Shown here: positions 1 to 7,555 of the stretch, in pieces
How the letters are laid out: every line of letters begins with the position of its first letter
Numbering within the stretch: the first letter of the stretch is position 1
Assembly (NCBI RefSeq): GCF_022414535.1
Contig: NZ_JADWYM010000050.1
Location: 1-45,308 of the forward strand
Source of the DNA: Streptomyces sp. MUM 2J
GTDB taxonomy: Bacteria; Actinomycetota; Actinomycetes; Streptomycetales; Streptomycetaceae
Length of the DNA stretch: 45,308 bases
Reading direction: 5' to 3'
Program-made: the position numbers and the translations under genes
The notes under the pieces: generated by a model
The model's input: only the letters and a program-made list of their open reading frames with translations
Databases searched by the model: none
Told to the model about the DNA's origin: nothing

Positions 1-1290
1 GCGGGCCGCGGCGACGCCGCCACCGGGCGGAACCGGTGCGCCGTCGGCCGCCGGGCCGCCGATGCCCGCGCCGTGGGCCTCGGGCCCGGGGACGTACCCG
101 GCGGCGGGCAGCCCGGCACCCGCGGAGAAGTTCACGCCGCGCTCCAGCCGGTCGAGGCGGGCCGTGACGGAGCGCTCGTCGCCGTAGGCGCCCGGGAGGA
201 GCACACGGGCGCAGATGAGTTCCAGCTGGAGTCGGGGCGAGGTCGCACCGCGCATCTCGGTGAGCCCCTCGTTGACCAGGTCGGCGGCGCGGCTGAGTTC
301 GGCGGCGCCGAAGGAGCCGGCCTGCGCCCGCATGCGCTCGATGACGTCGGCCGGGGCGTCGATCAGCCCCTTCTCGGCGGCGTCCGGCACAGCGGCGAGG
401 ATGACGAGGTCCCGCAGTCGCTCCAGCAGGTCGGCGACGAAGCGCCGCGGGTCGTTGCCGCCCTCGATGACGCGGTCCACGACCTCGAAGGCGGCGGCGC
501 CGTCACCGGAGACGAAGGAATCGACGACGGAGTCGAGCAGGGAGCCCTCGGTGTAACCGAGCAGCGCCGTGGCCATGGCGTACGTCACTCCGTCCTCGCC
601 GGCGCCGGCGAGGAGCTGGTCCATGACGGACATCGAGTCACGCACGGACCCGGCACCGGCGCGCACCACGAGCGGCAGGACGCCGTCCTCGACGGCGATC
701 TCCTCCTTCCGGCACACCTCGGCGAGATAGTCCCGGAGGGTCCCCGGGGGGACCAGCCGGAACGGGTAGTGGTGGGTCCGCGACCGGATGGTGCCGATGA
801 CCTTCTCCGGCTCGGTGGTCGCGAAGATGAACTTCAGATGCTCCGGGGGCTCCTCGACGACCTTGAGCAGCGCGTTGAAACCGGCCGACGTGACCATGTG
901 GGCCTCGTCGATGATGTAGATCTTGTAGCGGCTGCGGGCCGGTCCGAAGAAGGCCTTCTCGCGCAGGTCGCGGGCGTCGTCCACACCACCGTGCGACGCG
1001 GCGTCGATCTCGATGACGTCGATGGAACCCGGCCCGTTCCTGGCCAGGTCCCGGCAGGAGTCGCATTCCCCGCAGGGGGTCGGCGTGGGGCCCTGCTCGC
1101 AGTTCAGGCAGCGGGCGAGGATGCGGGCGCTGGTCGTCTTGCCGCAGCCGCGCGGACCACTGAACAGGTACGCGTGACTGACCCGGTTGTTCCGCAGGGC
1201 CTGCTGCAGCGGGTCGGTGACATGCTCCTGCCCGATGACCTCAGCGAACGACTCCGGGCGATAGCGGCGGTACAGCGCGAGAGACGACAC
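1..1290 (-). CDS. dnaX: DNA polymerase III subunit gamma/tau, 5' part only
   Basis: This is the clamp-loader ATPase of the replicative polymerase. The gene starts with GTG at 1288-1290, giving MSSLALYRRYRPESFAEVIG, and runs off the left edge, so 430 codons are present. Visible motifs are the Walker A loop FSGPRGCGKTTSARILARC, the zinc-site cysteines in CLNCEQGPTPTPCGECDSC, the Walker B-like IYIIDEAHMV and the sensor region FIFATTEPEKVIGTIRSR. After about residue 365 the sequence turns Gly/Pro/Ala rich, the start of the disordered tau linker. No strong Shine-Dalgarno sequence precedes the GTG. SRP RNA and a serine tRNA lie just upstream. Identity is secure; the start codon is fairly secure because the family begins exactly at the YRRYRP motif. 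Confidence 0.97.
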   Translation of the reverse strand, partial: MSSLALYRRYRPESFAEVIGQEHVTDPLQQALRNNRVSHAYLFSGPRGCGKTTSARILARCLNCEQGPTPTPCGECDSCRDLARNGPGSIDVIEIDAASHGGVDDARDLREKAFFGPARSRYKIYIIDEAHMVTSAGFNALLKVVEEPPEHLKFIFATTEPEKVIGTIRSRTHHYPFRLVPPGTLRDYLAEVCRKEEIAVEDGVLPLVVRAGAGSVRDSMSVMDQLLAGAGEDGVTYAMATALLGYTEGSLLDSVVDSFVSGDGAAAFEVVDRVIEGGNDPRRFVADLLERLRDLVILAAVPDAAEKGLIDAPADVIERMRAQAGSFGAAELSRAADLVNEGLTEMRGATSPRLQLELICARVLLPGAYGDERSVTARLDRLERGVNFSAGAGLPAAGYVPGPEAHGAGIGGPAADGAPVPPGGGVAAAR

Positions 1291-1485
1291 GCCTACGAGG
1301 TTATAGGCGCCCGCTGACAGAGCGGACCCGCGGACGAGGGACGCCCCGGCCCCGGCGAAGCCCCGCCCCGGAAGACACCCGGCGTTTTCCGGACCCGGCG
1401 ACCGGTGAACCCTCAAGGGGCCGGAGCGAGCCGGACCCGGCAGGGGCCCACCCCGCCCACCTGCGGCCCACCGGGCAACGCAAGC

Positions 1486-1571
1486 GCCCCCCACGCACCC
1501 GCCAGAGCCGACCTACCCTTGCTGCCTTCCGGCCCTGGGGGAGTTCAGTCAGATAGCGCCGCGTGAGGGGC
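1486..1571 (-). ncRNA. ffs: Small-type bacterial SRP RNA (4.5S / scRNA)
   Basis: The minus strand carries the SRP Ffh-binding loop signature, read as CAGGGCCGGAAGGCAGCAAG. It is closed by a long stem whose ends pair (GCCCCTCACGC at 1571-1561 with GCGTGGGGGGC at 1496-1486). The 86-nt length fits the Gram-positive small SRP RNA, the scaffold for Ffh in co-translational membrane targeting. A -10-like TACTGT at 1584-1579 lies 7 nt before the inferred 5' end, which supports 1571 as the start. It lies between dnaX and a divergent tRNA-Ser. Confidence 0.93.
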
Positions 1572-1578
1572 TTTGCAC

Positions 1579-1639
1579 ACAGTACCCGATCCCGGCCGGG
1601 GGGTACGAGTTCGCGAGCACTCCCCTCGGTCATGTAATG
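1579..1639. promoter_or_regulatory. Divergent promoter region for SRP RNA and tRNA-Ser
   Basis: On the minus strand TACTGT (1584-1579) sits 7 nt before the SRP RNA. On the plus strand TAATGT (1634-1639) sits 8 nt before the tRNA, with a weak TTCGCG -35 at 1610-1615 (18-nt spacer). Both are inferred from position and hexamer only. Confidence 0.5.
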
Positions 1640-1647
1640 TTTCCGGC

Positions 1648-1735
1648 GGAGGATTCGCCTAGAGGCCTAGGGCGCACGCTTGGAAAGCGTGTTGGGGGCA
1701 ACCCCTCACGAGTTCGAATCTCGTATCCTCCGCCA
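1648..1735 (+). tRNA. tRNA-Ser(GGA), CCA encoded
   Basis: The acceptor stem is GGAGGAT (1648-1654) with ATCCTCC (1725-1731). The anticodon stem CACGC/GCGTG encloses GGA at 1682-1684. A long variable arm typical of class II tRNAs follows, then a T loop with GTTCGAATC. The 3' CCA is encoded at 1733-1735. It reads UCC and UCU codons. The 3' end abuts a hairpin and a truncated integrase, so this tRNA was probably used as an attachment site. Confidence 0.97.
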
Positions 1736-1754
1736 GTGCCTCACCGGGCACGAT

Positions 1755-1790
1755 GTCGAAGGGCCCCCTGGAAACAGGGGGCCCTTCGAC
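1755..1790. terminator. Perfect 16-bp hairpin between tRNA-Ser and the integrase remnant
   Basis: GTCGAAGGGCCCCCTG pairs perfectly with its complement across a GAAA tetraloop. It lies between convergent genes, so it can act in both directions. No U-tract follows, as is usual for Streptomyces terminators. Confidence 0.8.
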
Positions 1791-1797
1791 GTTGTCC

Positions 1798-2682
1798 CTA
1801 CGCCTCGTCGTCCTGGTCCTTGTCCACAGCGAGCTTTTCCGGGGCTTCCCGGATGGCGCGCTCGATCTTCCGGGCCGCCTCCTTGAGCATGGGATCGGTC
1901 ACGTGCAGGTACCGCGCCCGCATCCGGGCGGCGCCGCCCGGCTCCCAACCCGTGATCTGGTCGATGACCCGATCCGGGACCCCCAGCAGCATCAGCACGG
2001 TGCCCGCGGCGTGCCGTGCGTCGTGCAGGCGCCCGTCCCGGACGCCGGCGTCTTCCAGCAGCCGCTTCCAGTCGTGATGATCCGTGTTCGGACTGAGCGG
2101 CCCGCCCAACGGCTTGGTGAACACGTACTCCGACTCGGTCCACAGGTTCCCGGCCGCCGTCCGCTCCCGGGCCTGCGCCTCCCGGTGGGAGCGGAGCATC
2201 ACGACCAGCGGGCCCGGGAGGGGCACGGCGCGACGGCCGGCGCGTGGCTTCGTGTTCTTCGTCTCGCGCCGCACCCGCACCCGGGCCGCGCAGTAGCCGG
2301 CCTTCCGGCCGCACGGCGCCGCCTCGCCACACCCGTGCTCGTACTTCGGCCGCAACCGGTTCCGGCGAAGCTTCAGGTACTCGTTGTCCAGCTCCACGTC
2401 GGACCACCGCAGTCCGAGCGTCTCCCCCTGCCGCAGTCCGAGCGCCAGGGCCAGCATCCAGCGGGCGCTGTTCCGGCGCTTGTTCACTTCGAGCAGGAGA
2501 CTCTGCACCTCGTCGACCGAGTAGGGCTCCACCTCGTTCTCGTCCTCTTCCGTCCGGGGAGGCTTCGCCAGCGCGGCAGCGTTCTTCGCCGCGTGGCCGC
2601 GTCGCACGGCTTCGCCCAGGGCCGTACGGGCGGTCCGGTGAGCCTGGTGGGCGGTGCCCGCCTTGCTGCCGGCGCTCTGCAT
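1798..2682 (-). pseudogene. Tyrosine recombinase (integrase), N-terminally truncated
   Basis: The 294 residues cover the end of the core-binding domain and a complete catalytic domain. Catalytic residues are recognisable: R84 in LALGLRQGE, H220 and R223 in RLHDARHAAG, a Trp at the second His/Trp position in ITGWEPGG, and Y258 in RARYLHV. Actinobacterial phage and AICE integrases are usually about 380-420 residues. The arm-binding domain and much of the SAM-like domain are missing here. The same frame meets a TGA about 26 nt upstream of the ATG, so no longer form is encoded. It lies immediately downstream of and points toward tRNA-Ser(GGA), the usual place for such genes. I infer the scar of a lost integrative element; activity is unlikely but not excluded. 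Confidence 0.85.
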
Positions 2683-2827
2683 CCCCGGCCCGCTGAGCCG
2701 CTCTGCGTTTCATGGCCCCCGTCGCAGATGGGAAGAGCGGCGGGGCCGACGTGTGCCGCCGGGGTGACCGGCTCCGGGGAGCGGGGGCGACGGCCTTCGG
2801 CCACGGGCGGGAGGGAGCTGGACGCGC

Positions 2828-3460
2828 TCAGGAGAGGCCGAAGTACGAGCGGATGCCGCTGAGCATGAGCTGGATGCCGATGGTGGCGACGAAGAGGCCG
2901 CCGAAGCGGGTCATGATGGCGACGGTCGAATCCGACATGTTCATGCGGTTGACCAGCATCAGGTGGCCCACCGGGATGAGCGCAACGGTGATGCCCACGG
3001 CGATCAGCGCGGCGACCGGGCCGGACCAGCCGCTTCCCGTGGAGGAGATCGTGATCACCGTGGTGATGGCGCCCGGCCCCGCCATGAAGGGGATGGCGTA
3101 GGGCACCACGATCGAGGACTCGGCCGATTCCGGCGCCGGCCGCTCGTGGGCGGAGGCACCGCCCTGCGCACGGGGCTGCTGGCCTCCGAAGAGCATCTCG
3201 AACCCCATGAGGGCCAGGACCAGTCCGCCGGCCACCCCGAAGGCCCCGAGGTCGATGCCGATGAGCTCGAGCAGCTCCCGGCCGACGAGAGCCGAGCCGC
3301 CCAGGGTGACGCCGACGACGGTCATGATGCGGACGACGTACTCGCGCCGCCGCTCGGGCTCGTGCTCGGTGATCAGGCGGAAGAAGATGGCGCGGGTGAA
3401 CGGGTCGACGAGGAGGATCATGGCGATGGTCGCCTGGACCGTGAGCTCGAGTGTGCTCAT
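2828..3460 (-). CDS. MarC family integral membrane protein
   Basis: This 210-residue protein has about six hydrophobic segments and the family features VDPFTRAIFFRLI near the N terminus and PYAIPFMAGPGAITTVI in the middle. MarC proteins are inner-membrane proteins of unknown transport activity; the original link to multiple antibiotic resistance was not upheld. The start MSTLELTVQATIAM follows a GGGAGAGGGCGG purine-rich site. In-frame sequence further upstream belongs to the repeat-rich spacer and lacks family features, so 3460 is preferred. It stands alone, downstream of the lipoprotein gene and the repeats. Confidence 0.9.
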   Translation of the reverse strand: MSTLELTVQATIAMILLVDPFTRAIFFRLITEHEPERRREYVVRIMTVVGVTLGGSALVGRELLELIGIDLGAFGVAGGLVLALMGFEMLFGGQQPRAQGGASAHERPAPESAESSIVVPYAIPFMAGPGAITTVITISSTGSGWSGPVAALIAVGITVALIPVGHLMLVNRMNMSDSTVAIMTRFGGLFVATIGIQLMLSGIRSYFGLS

Positions 3461-3641
3461 ACCGCCCTCTCCCGCTGCCTCGCACCCGCCGGGCTCCGCA
3501 GGGAACCGCCGCGGGGGCATGGTCCCGGCGGGCGTCGCGCCGCTCGTTTCATCGTCGTGGCGCCATGCCCGCAGCGCCATCCGACCGCCTCGTACGGGTG
3601 TCCCGGCTCTCTGCCCCACGTCCACGGCCGTCGGCCTCGGC

Positions 3642-3725
3642 CCTTCGCCGGGACCGGGTCCTTCGCCGGGACCGGGTCCTTCGCCAGGGCCGGGGCCGAG
3701 GCGGGGACGGGGCCGAGGCGGGGAC
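3642..3725. repeat. Short tandem repeats: 18-bp unit x3, then 17-bp unit x2
   Basis: The unit CCTTCGCCGGGACCGGGT occurs at 3642-3659 and 3660-3677, with a diverged third copy from 3678. It is followed by GGGGCCGAGGCGGGGAC at 3692-3708 and again at 3709-3725. It lies in the non-coding spacer between the MarC gene and the lipoprotein gene, about 180 bp upstream of the MarC start. Confidence 0.85.
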
Positions 3726-3823
3726 GGGGGGCGGGGGCACGCGTCGCACTTGGCTGACAGGCCCGTCGGGCAGGGGTCACGATCGTGCGGGTGGCCCGGC
3801 CACCCCGTGCGGAGAACCCGCCC

Positions 3824-3960
3824 GGTACCGGACCGGGACCGCCCGTCGACGCAGGACCCGATACCGGACCGGACCGGGACCGCCACTCAGCGCAGGACCC
3901 GGTACCGGACCGAAACCGCTGGTCGACGCAGGCCCCGGTACCGGACGGGACCGGGTCCGG
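3824..3960. repeat. 36-bp tandem repeat family with a GGTACCGGACCG core
   Basis: Copies begin at 3824, 3860 (41 bp, with an internal GACCG duplication and GATACC in place of GGTACC), 3901 and 3937 (diverging after about 20 bp). Each carries GGTACCGGACCG or a close variant, a GACCGGGACCGCC-like block, and a GTCGACGCAGGACCC-like block. The array ends just beyond the lipoprotein stop codon (3970). The region 3461-3969 otherwise has no convincing gene. Confidence 0.85.
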
Positions 3961-3969
3961 GGCCGCCTG

Positions 3970-5028
3970 TCAGCGCTGGTCCCGGGTGCGGGGCCGGTCG
4001 CTCGGGCCCGTCACCCGCAGCTGCCGGAGCAGGCCGCCGTAGTCCTCGTCGTCGTCGCTGATGAAGATCGGGAAGGAGCCGTCGACCAGACCGACGCCCT
4101 CGACCTTGAGTCCGGAGCTGCGGGCGAGTTGCTGCGGCGGCTCGACCGGACGCAGCTGCGCACCGAGGGCCCCGCCGGGGCCGACCGTGGCCGCCCGGTA
4201 CACGGCGCTGTCGAAGGGACCGAGGTCGCCGGGGTCGTAGGCGGACGAGATGTAGAGGTTGCCCTCGTTGTCGATGTCGAGGCCCGAGGCGGGGCGCGCG
4301 CCCGGCGGCTCGGGTGCCGTGAAGGAGACCGACGTCCACCGTGTGCCGAAGGTGATCGTCCCGTCCCTGCCGACGGTCAGGCGGGTCATGTTGATGGCGG
4401 TGGTGTCGCTGCCCTCCGCCCGCTCGGCGTAGACGAAGTAGTCCTTCCCGCGCACGGTCGCGACGGCCGTCGCCTCGACGTTCACGAGCGGTTCGGGGGT
4501 CTCGGGCCACGGCACCGAGCCGGCGATCTCGACGTTCAGACGGTCGTCCCACCGGGCGAGGTAGATGGTGGGGTCGGGGTCGTCGCCGTCCGCGTTGCTC
4601 TCCACCAGGAGAGCCTCGTCGCGGCCCGGCAGCCGGGCGATGCTTTCGAGGTCGTTCGGCACGGTGGGGAAGGCGACGTCGAGGTTCTGGACGATGATCC
4701 CGTCGGTGTCCACGGGGGTCCGCACGATCGAGAGACGGGGCAGGTCGCGCTCGGCGTCGTTGTCCCTCGCGTCGTGGCAGATCAGGAAGACCTCCTGGGG
4801 CTCGCCCTCGCCGTAGCCCTTCGCCTCGGTGGGCGTCCGCTCGGTGGCGAGCCAGGCGATGCCGCTGAACTCGCGCGGCGCCCGGATCACCGGCCCGGCG
4901 GTCGGCGCGACGCCGGAGGAGTCACCGGCACCGGAACGGGTGTCGGCGCCGCATGCGGCCAGCGCGAGGGCGCTCAGCCCCGCGACGACCGGCAGCAGAC
5001 GCCGTCCGGGCAATGGGCACCGCATCAT
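3970..5028 (-). CDS. Secreted lipoprotein, beta-propeller-like
   Basis: The 352-residue product begins MMRCPLPGRR, followed by a hydrophobic signal segment and the lipobox LAACG, so it is predicted to be lipidated and anchored outside the membrane. The mature part has several blades of the type LDIDNEGNLYISSAYDPGDLG and LESIARLPGRDEALLVESNADG, suggesting a beta-propeller or SdiA/esterase-like repeat fold. I cannot assign a substrate. A strong ribosome site GGCGGGAGGAG lies 3-6 nt before the tandem ATGs at 5028 and 5025. The longer in-frame start at 5100 would put 24 non-signal residues before the signal peptide and is rejected. No close neighbours share its transcription unit. Confidence 0.75.
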   Translation of the reverse strand: MMRCPLPGRRLLPVVAGLSALALAACGADTRSGAGDSSGVAPTAGPVIRAPREFSGIAWLATERTPTEAKGYGEGEPQEVFLICHDARDNDAERDLPRLSIVRTPVDTDGIIVQNLDVAFPTVPNDLESIARLPGRDEALLVESNADGDDPDPTIYLARWDDRLNVEIAGSVPWPETPEPLVNVEATAVATVRGKDYFVYAERAEGSDTTAINMTRLTVGRDGTITFGTRWTSVSFTAPEPPGARPASGLDIDNEGNLYISSAYDPGDLGPFDSAVYRAATVGPGGALGAQLRPVEPPQQLARSSGLKVEGVGLVDGSFPIFISDDDEDYGGLLRQLRVTGPSDRPRTRDQR

Positions 5029-5261
5029 GTCTCCTCCCGCCGCGCAACGGGCCCGGCTCCCGGACCCGTTCTGGAAACTAGGGCACGGGACATGCGGCAC
5101 CGTGCAGGCGTCACGGCGTTTCGAGAAATCCGGAACATCCCTTTCATCCCCTTGCCGCCCCCTCTTCGGGGCGCGGACCGCCCGGCAGCCCCGGTGACGG
5201 CGGGTCGCTGCCCCTGCCGAGGAGGCAGGGGGCGGCCAAGGAGGCTGGAGGCGGGGCGGGC

Positions 5262-5753
5262 TCAGGTGCCGGGGCGGACCAGGTCGGTGCGGCGGGTCTC
5301 CGGTTCCGGGGTGGTGCGGCCGACGGGCGAGGGGACGGCCGCCGCGTCTCTCCGGGAGGTCGGGGTCCCGGGGGCCCGGGGGGGCGTGGAGGGGCGGGGG
5401 GACGCGCCTTCCCGCGGCGCCGACGAGGGCGACGGCGAGGGGGTGACGGCCGACGGGGCGGTGGGCACCGTACGACCGGTCGCGGGCGGGGGCGCCAGCG
5501 GCGGGGCGGGGGAACTCGGCTGCGCGGGTTTCGCCAGGTACAGCGGTACGGCGACGAGGAGCGCCACGGCGCAGGAGGCGCCGACGCCGGCCGCGGTGCG
5601 CAGCGCTCTGCGGCGGGACGCGGCGCGGCGGATCGCCCGGTAGCGGCCGGGGGGCGGGGCGAGGTGGCCGGGGGCGGGGCGCAGGATCACCGCGAGGGGG
5701 TCGTCCGGTCCGGGGTCCGGGGCGCCGAGGTCGTCGTCAAAGCGAGTGGTCAA
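5262..5753 (-). CDS. Proline-rich single-pass membrane protein, putative sigma-factor partner
   Basis: The 163-residue product has a charged N-terminal cytoplasmic region ending in RAIRRAASRRRALR. One membrane segment follows (about residues 55-75, AGVGASCAVALLVAVPLYLA), then a long Pro/Ser/Thr-rich outer tail. The start is TTG at 5751-5753, six nt after a GAGGAG site. It overlaps the ECF sigma gene by 17 nt, so translation is probably coupled. No ZAS zinc motif (HxxxCxxC) of classical anti-sigma factors is present. The anti-sigma role is inferred only from the topology and coupling, as is common for this class of SigE-family operons. Confidence 0.75.
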   Translation of the reverse strand: MTTRFDDDLGAPDPGPDDPLAVILRPAPGHLAPPPGRYRAIRRAASRRRALRTAAGVGASCAVALLVAVPLYLAKPAQPSSPAPPLAPPPATGRTVPTAPSAVTPSPSPSSAPREGASPRPSTPPRAPGTPTSRRDAAAVPSPVGRTTPEPETRRTDLVRPGT

Positions 5754-6228
5754 GGCTTCTCCTCAGATGGACGCGGAGCAGTTCGCGGGCCGCGTGCAGG
5801 TCGGCCTTGACGGTTCCCTCCTTGCGACCGGTCAGCACGGACACCTCCCGGACCGGCATGTCAGCGTAGTAGTGGAGGAGGATCGGGACGCGCAGTCGCT
5901 CCGGCAGCGACTGGACCAGCAGGCGTACCGAGGGGTCCGCCGGCTCGGTGCGGGAGTCGAGGGCGGCCTCGGTCGTGGCGCGGCGCATCGCGCGGCGTTC
6001 GCGCTCGAGTCGGCGCCAGTGGTCCCGGACGAGGTTGGCCGCGGTGACGTAGAGGAAGCCGCGCGGCTCCTCGACGCGGCTCCAGCGGGCCCAGAGTCGG
6101 GTGAACGCCTCGGAGGCGATCTCGTGGGCCGTCTCGTCGTCGTCGACGAGACGGCGGCACCAGCCGGCGAGGCGCGGATAGAGGGCGGCGAAGAGTTCCG
6201 ACGCCGCCGTGTCGCGAGACCGTTTCAA
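5737..6228 (-). CDS. ECF RNA polymerase sigma factor (SigE-family, SigK-like type)
   Basis: The 163 residues contain region 2 (LFAALYPRLAGWCRRLVDDDETAHEIASEAF and FLYVTAANLVRDHWRR) and region 4 (LPERLRVPILLHYYADMPVREVSVLTGRKEGTVKADLHAARELL, the HTH). This is the size and layout of compact ECF factors. The start is TTG at 6226-6228 with GGAG four nt upstream; no better ATG or GTG keeps region 2 intact. It overlaps the downstream membrane-protein gene. A promoter recognised by itself could not be found by eye. Confidence 0.88.
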   Translation of the reverse strand: MKRSRDTAASELFAALYPRLAGWCRRLVDDDETAHEIASEAFTRLWARWSRVEEPRGFLYVTAANLVRDHWRRLERERRAMRRATTEAALDSRTEPADPSVRLLVQSLPERLRVPILLHYYADMPVREVSVLTGRKEGTVKADLHAARELLRVHLRRSLDHSL

Positions 6229-6323
6229 CGCTCTCCAGGGTCGTGATGCCGTCGCGGGGACGCTTGCGGGAAGGGATGCCGGGCCGGCGGCGTACGTTCC
6301 GCTGGCCCGGCACCTCGCGGGGG

Positions 6324-6986
6324 TCAGGGAGCCGTGGCGGTACTCAGTGCGGCGAACACGATCACGTTGTCGCGGTACCCGCCGCCGGTTCTCGGACCGC
6401 CGCAGGTGATCAGGCGGAGCTCCGGGCGGTCCACGTCGCCGTAGACGTCCTGCGTCGGGAAGTCCGCCTTGGCGGTGGCGCGTACGGCGGTGACGGCGAA
6501 CCGGGCCGTGGTGCCGTCCTCCCGGCGCACCGCGATCCGGTCGCCGCGCCGCAGCCGCGCGAGGTGGCGGAAGACGCCGTCGCCGTGGGTACCGACCGTG
6601 ACATGGCCGAGGACGACCGACGGGCCGACCTCGCCGGGGGTCGGTGAGTGCCGGTACCAGCCCGCCCGGTCGTTCGCGGTGACCGGGGGCACCTGCACGC
6701 TGCCGTCCGCCGCGAGTCCCAGCGGGATGAGCGGGGTGTCGACGTCGATGGCCGGGATCAGCAGTACGACCGGAGCCGAACGCCCGAGGGCGGGCGTCCC
6801 GTTCGCGGAGGGCCGGGCCGGCGGGGACGGCCGGGTGCTCGCCGCGCCCTCCGGGCTGCCCCGGCCCCGGTCGTCCCCGGGGCGGCGCGCGGCCGCGTCC
6901 GGCTCGGCGGCGTGCCCGGCGCAGCCCGTGACCAGCGCGGCCAGGGCCGCCGCGGTGAACGCCCGCCGGGACAGCGGGATCGTCAT
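6324..6986 (-). CDS. Class F sortase
   Basis: The 220-residue product has an N-terminal signal with Arg residues and a VTGC lipobox-like end, then a Pro/Ser linker and a sortase domain. Catalytic residues are visible: His in SVVLGHVTVG, Cys in LRLITCGGP, Arg in GGGYRDNVIVF. Class F sortases are actinobacterial transpeptidases whose substrates are mostly undefined. It overlaps the upstream small exported membrane protein gene by the ATGA of its start (6983-6986), so the two are co-translated. A Cys at the signal cleavage position is unusual and would make it a lipid-anchored sortase. Confidence 0.92.
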   Translation of the reverse strand: MTIPLSRRAFTAAALAALVTGCAGHAAEPDAAARRPGDDRGRGSPEGAASTRPSPPARPSANGTPALGRSAPVVLLIPAIDVDTPLIPLGLAADGSVQVPPVTANDRAGWYRHSPTPGEVGPSVVLGHVTVGTHGDGVFRHLARLRRGDRIAVRREDGTTARFAVTAVRATAKADFPTQDVYGDVDRPELRLITCGGPRTGGGYRDNVIVFAALSTATAP

Positions 6987-7366
6987 GCCCCCGTCGCCCG
7001 CCTGCGGCGTACGACGAGAACGGTCGCGCCGCCCACGACGAGCGCCGCGGCGCCCCCGCCGATCAGGTCGTCCGCGTACCCGGCCGGTGAGGACGCCTCC
7101 GGCACCCCGGTGTCGGCGGCGCCGCGCGGCACGACGGAGACCTGGTCCCGGGTCCGCTCGCCGGGGACCGAGGCGACCGGGCTGGGGGCGGTGCCCGCGT
7201 CGCGGGTCGGCTCGGCCGGGGCGGCCGTCGGGACGGCGCTGGGAACCGCGGTGGGAACCGGGCTGGGGGTCGCGTCGTCGGCGAGTGCGGTGGCGGGGCC
7301 CGCGAGGACGGCGGCGCAGGCGAGCGCCAGGGTGCCGAGGACGGTTCGGCGCATCGAGTCACGCAT
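6983..7366 (-). CDS. Small exported membrane-anchored protein coupled to the sortase
   Basis: The 127-residue product has a signal peptide (MRRTVLGTLALACAAVLAG... ALA), a Pro/Thr/Ala-rich middle and a C-terminal hydrophobic segment followed by the basic tail VVRRRRATGA. That is the layout of a sortase substrate, but no LPXTG or LAXTG-type motif is visible before the membrane segment; the nearest is SSPAGYADDL. The start at 7366 was chosen because GAGAGAGAG lies 7 nt upstream. ATGs at 7384 and 7354 are alternatives. Its stop overlaps the sortase start, arguing that the two proteins work together, the partner being either a substrate or a chaperone. Confidence 0.75.
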   Translation of the reverse strand: MRDSMRRTVLGTLALACAAVLAGPATALADDATPSPVPTAVPSAVPTAAPAEPTRDAGTAPSPVASVPGERTRDQVSVVPRGAADTGVPEASSPAGYADDLIGGGAAALVVGGATVLVVRRRRATGA

Positions 7367-7555
7367 CGGGTTGCTCTCTCTCATCGGGTCGTCCCGGTGT
7401 GCGGCCGGGCTGGGGGATGGATCGAGCGGAGAGACGAGGCAGCACGGGGATGCGTTGCAAAGAAAGGGCAAAGCCGCTCGGGTGCAGGTGTGCGGGCGGG
7501 GACGCCGTGCCTGGCCCCGCTGACCGCCTGGCCCCGCTGACCGCGTGATCCCGGC

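Noticed and set aside
73..1317. Long plus-strand ORF opposite dnaX
   Set aside because: It is antisense to a clear dnaX with intact motifs; long shadow frames are normal at this GC content.
2683..3500. A right attachment site duplicating the tRNA-Ser(GGA) 3' end
   Set aside because: I looked for the T-loop and acceptor-stem sequence downstream of the integrase remnant and did not find it.
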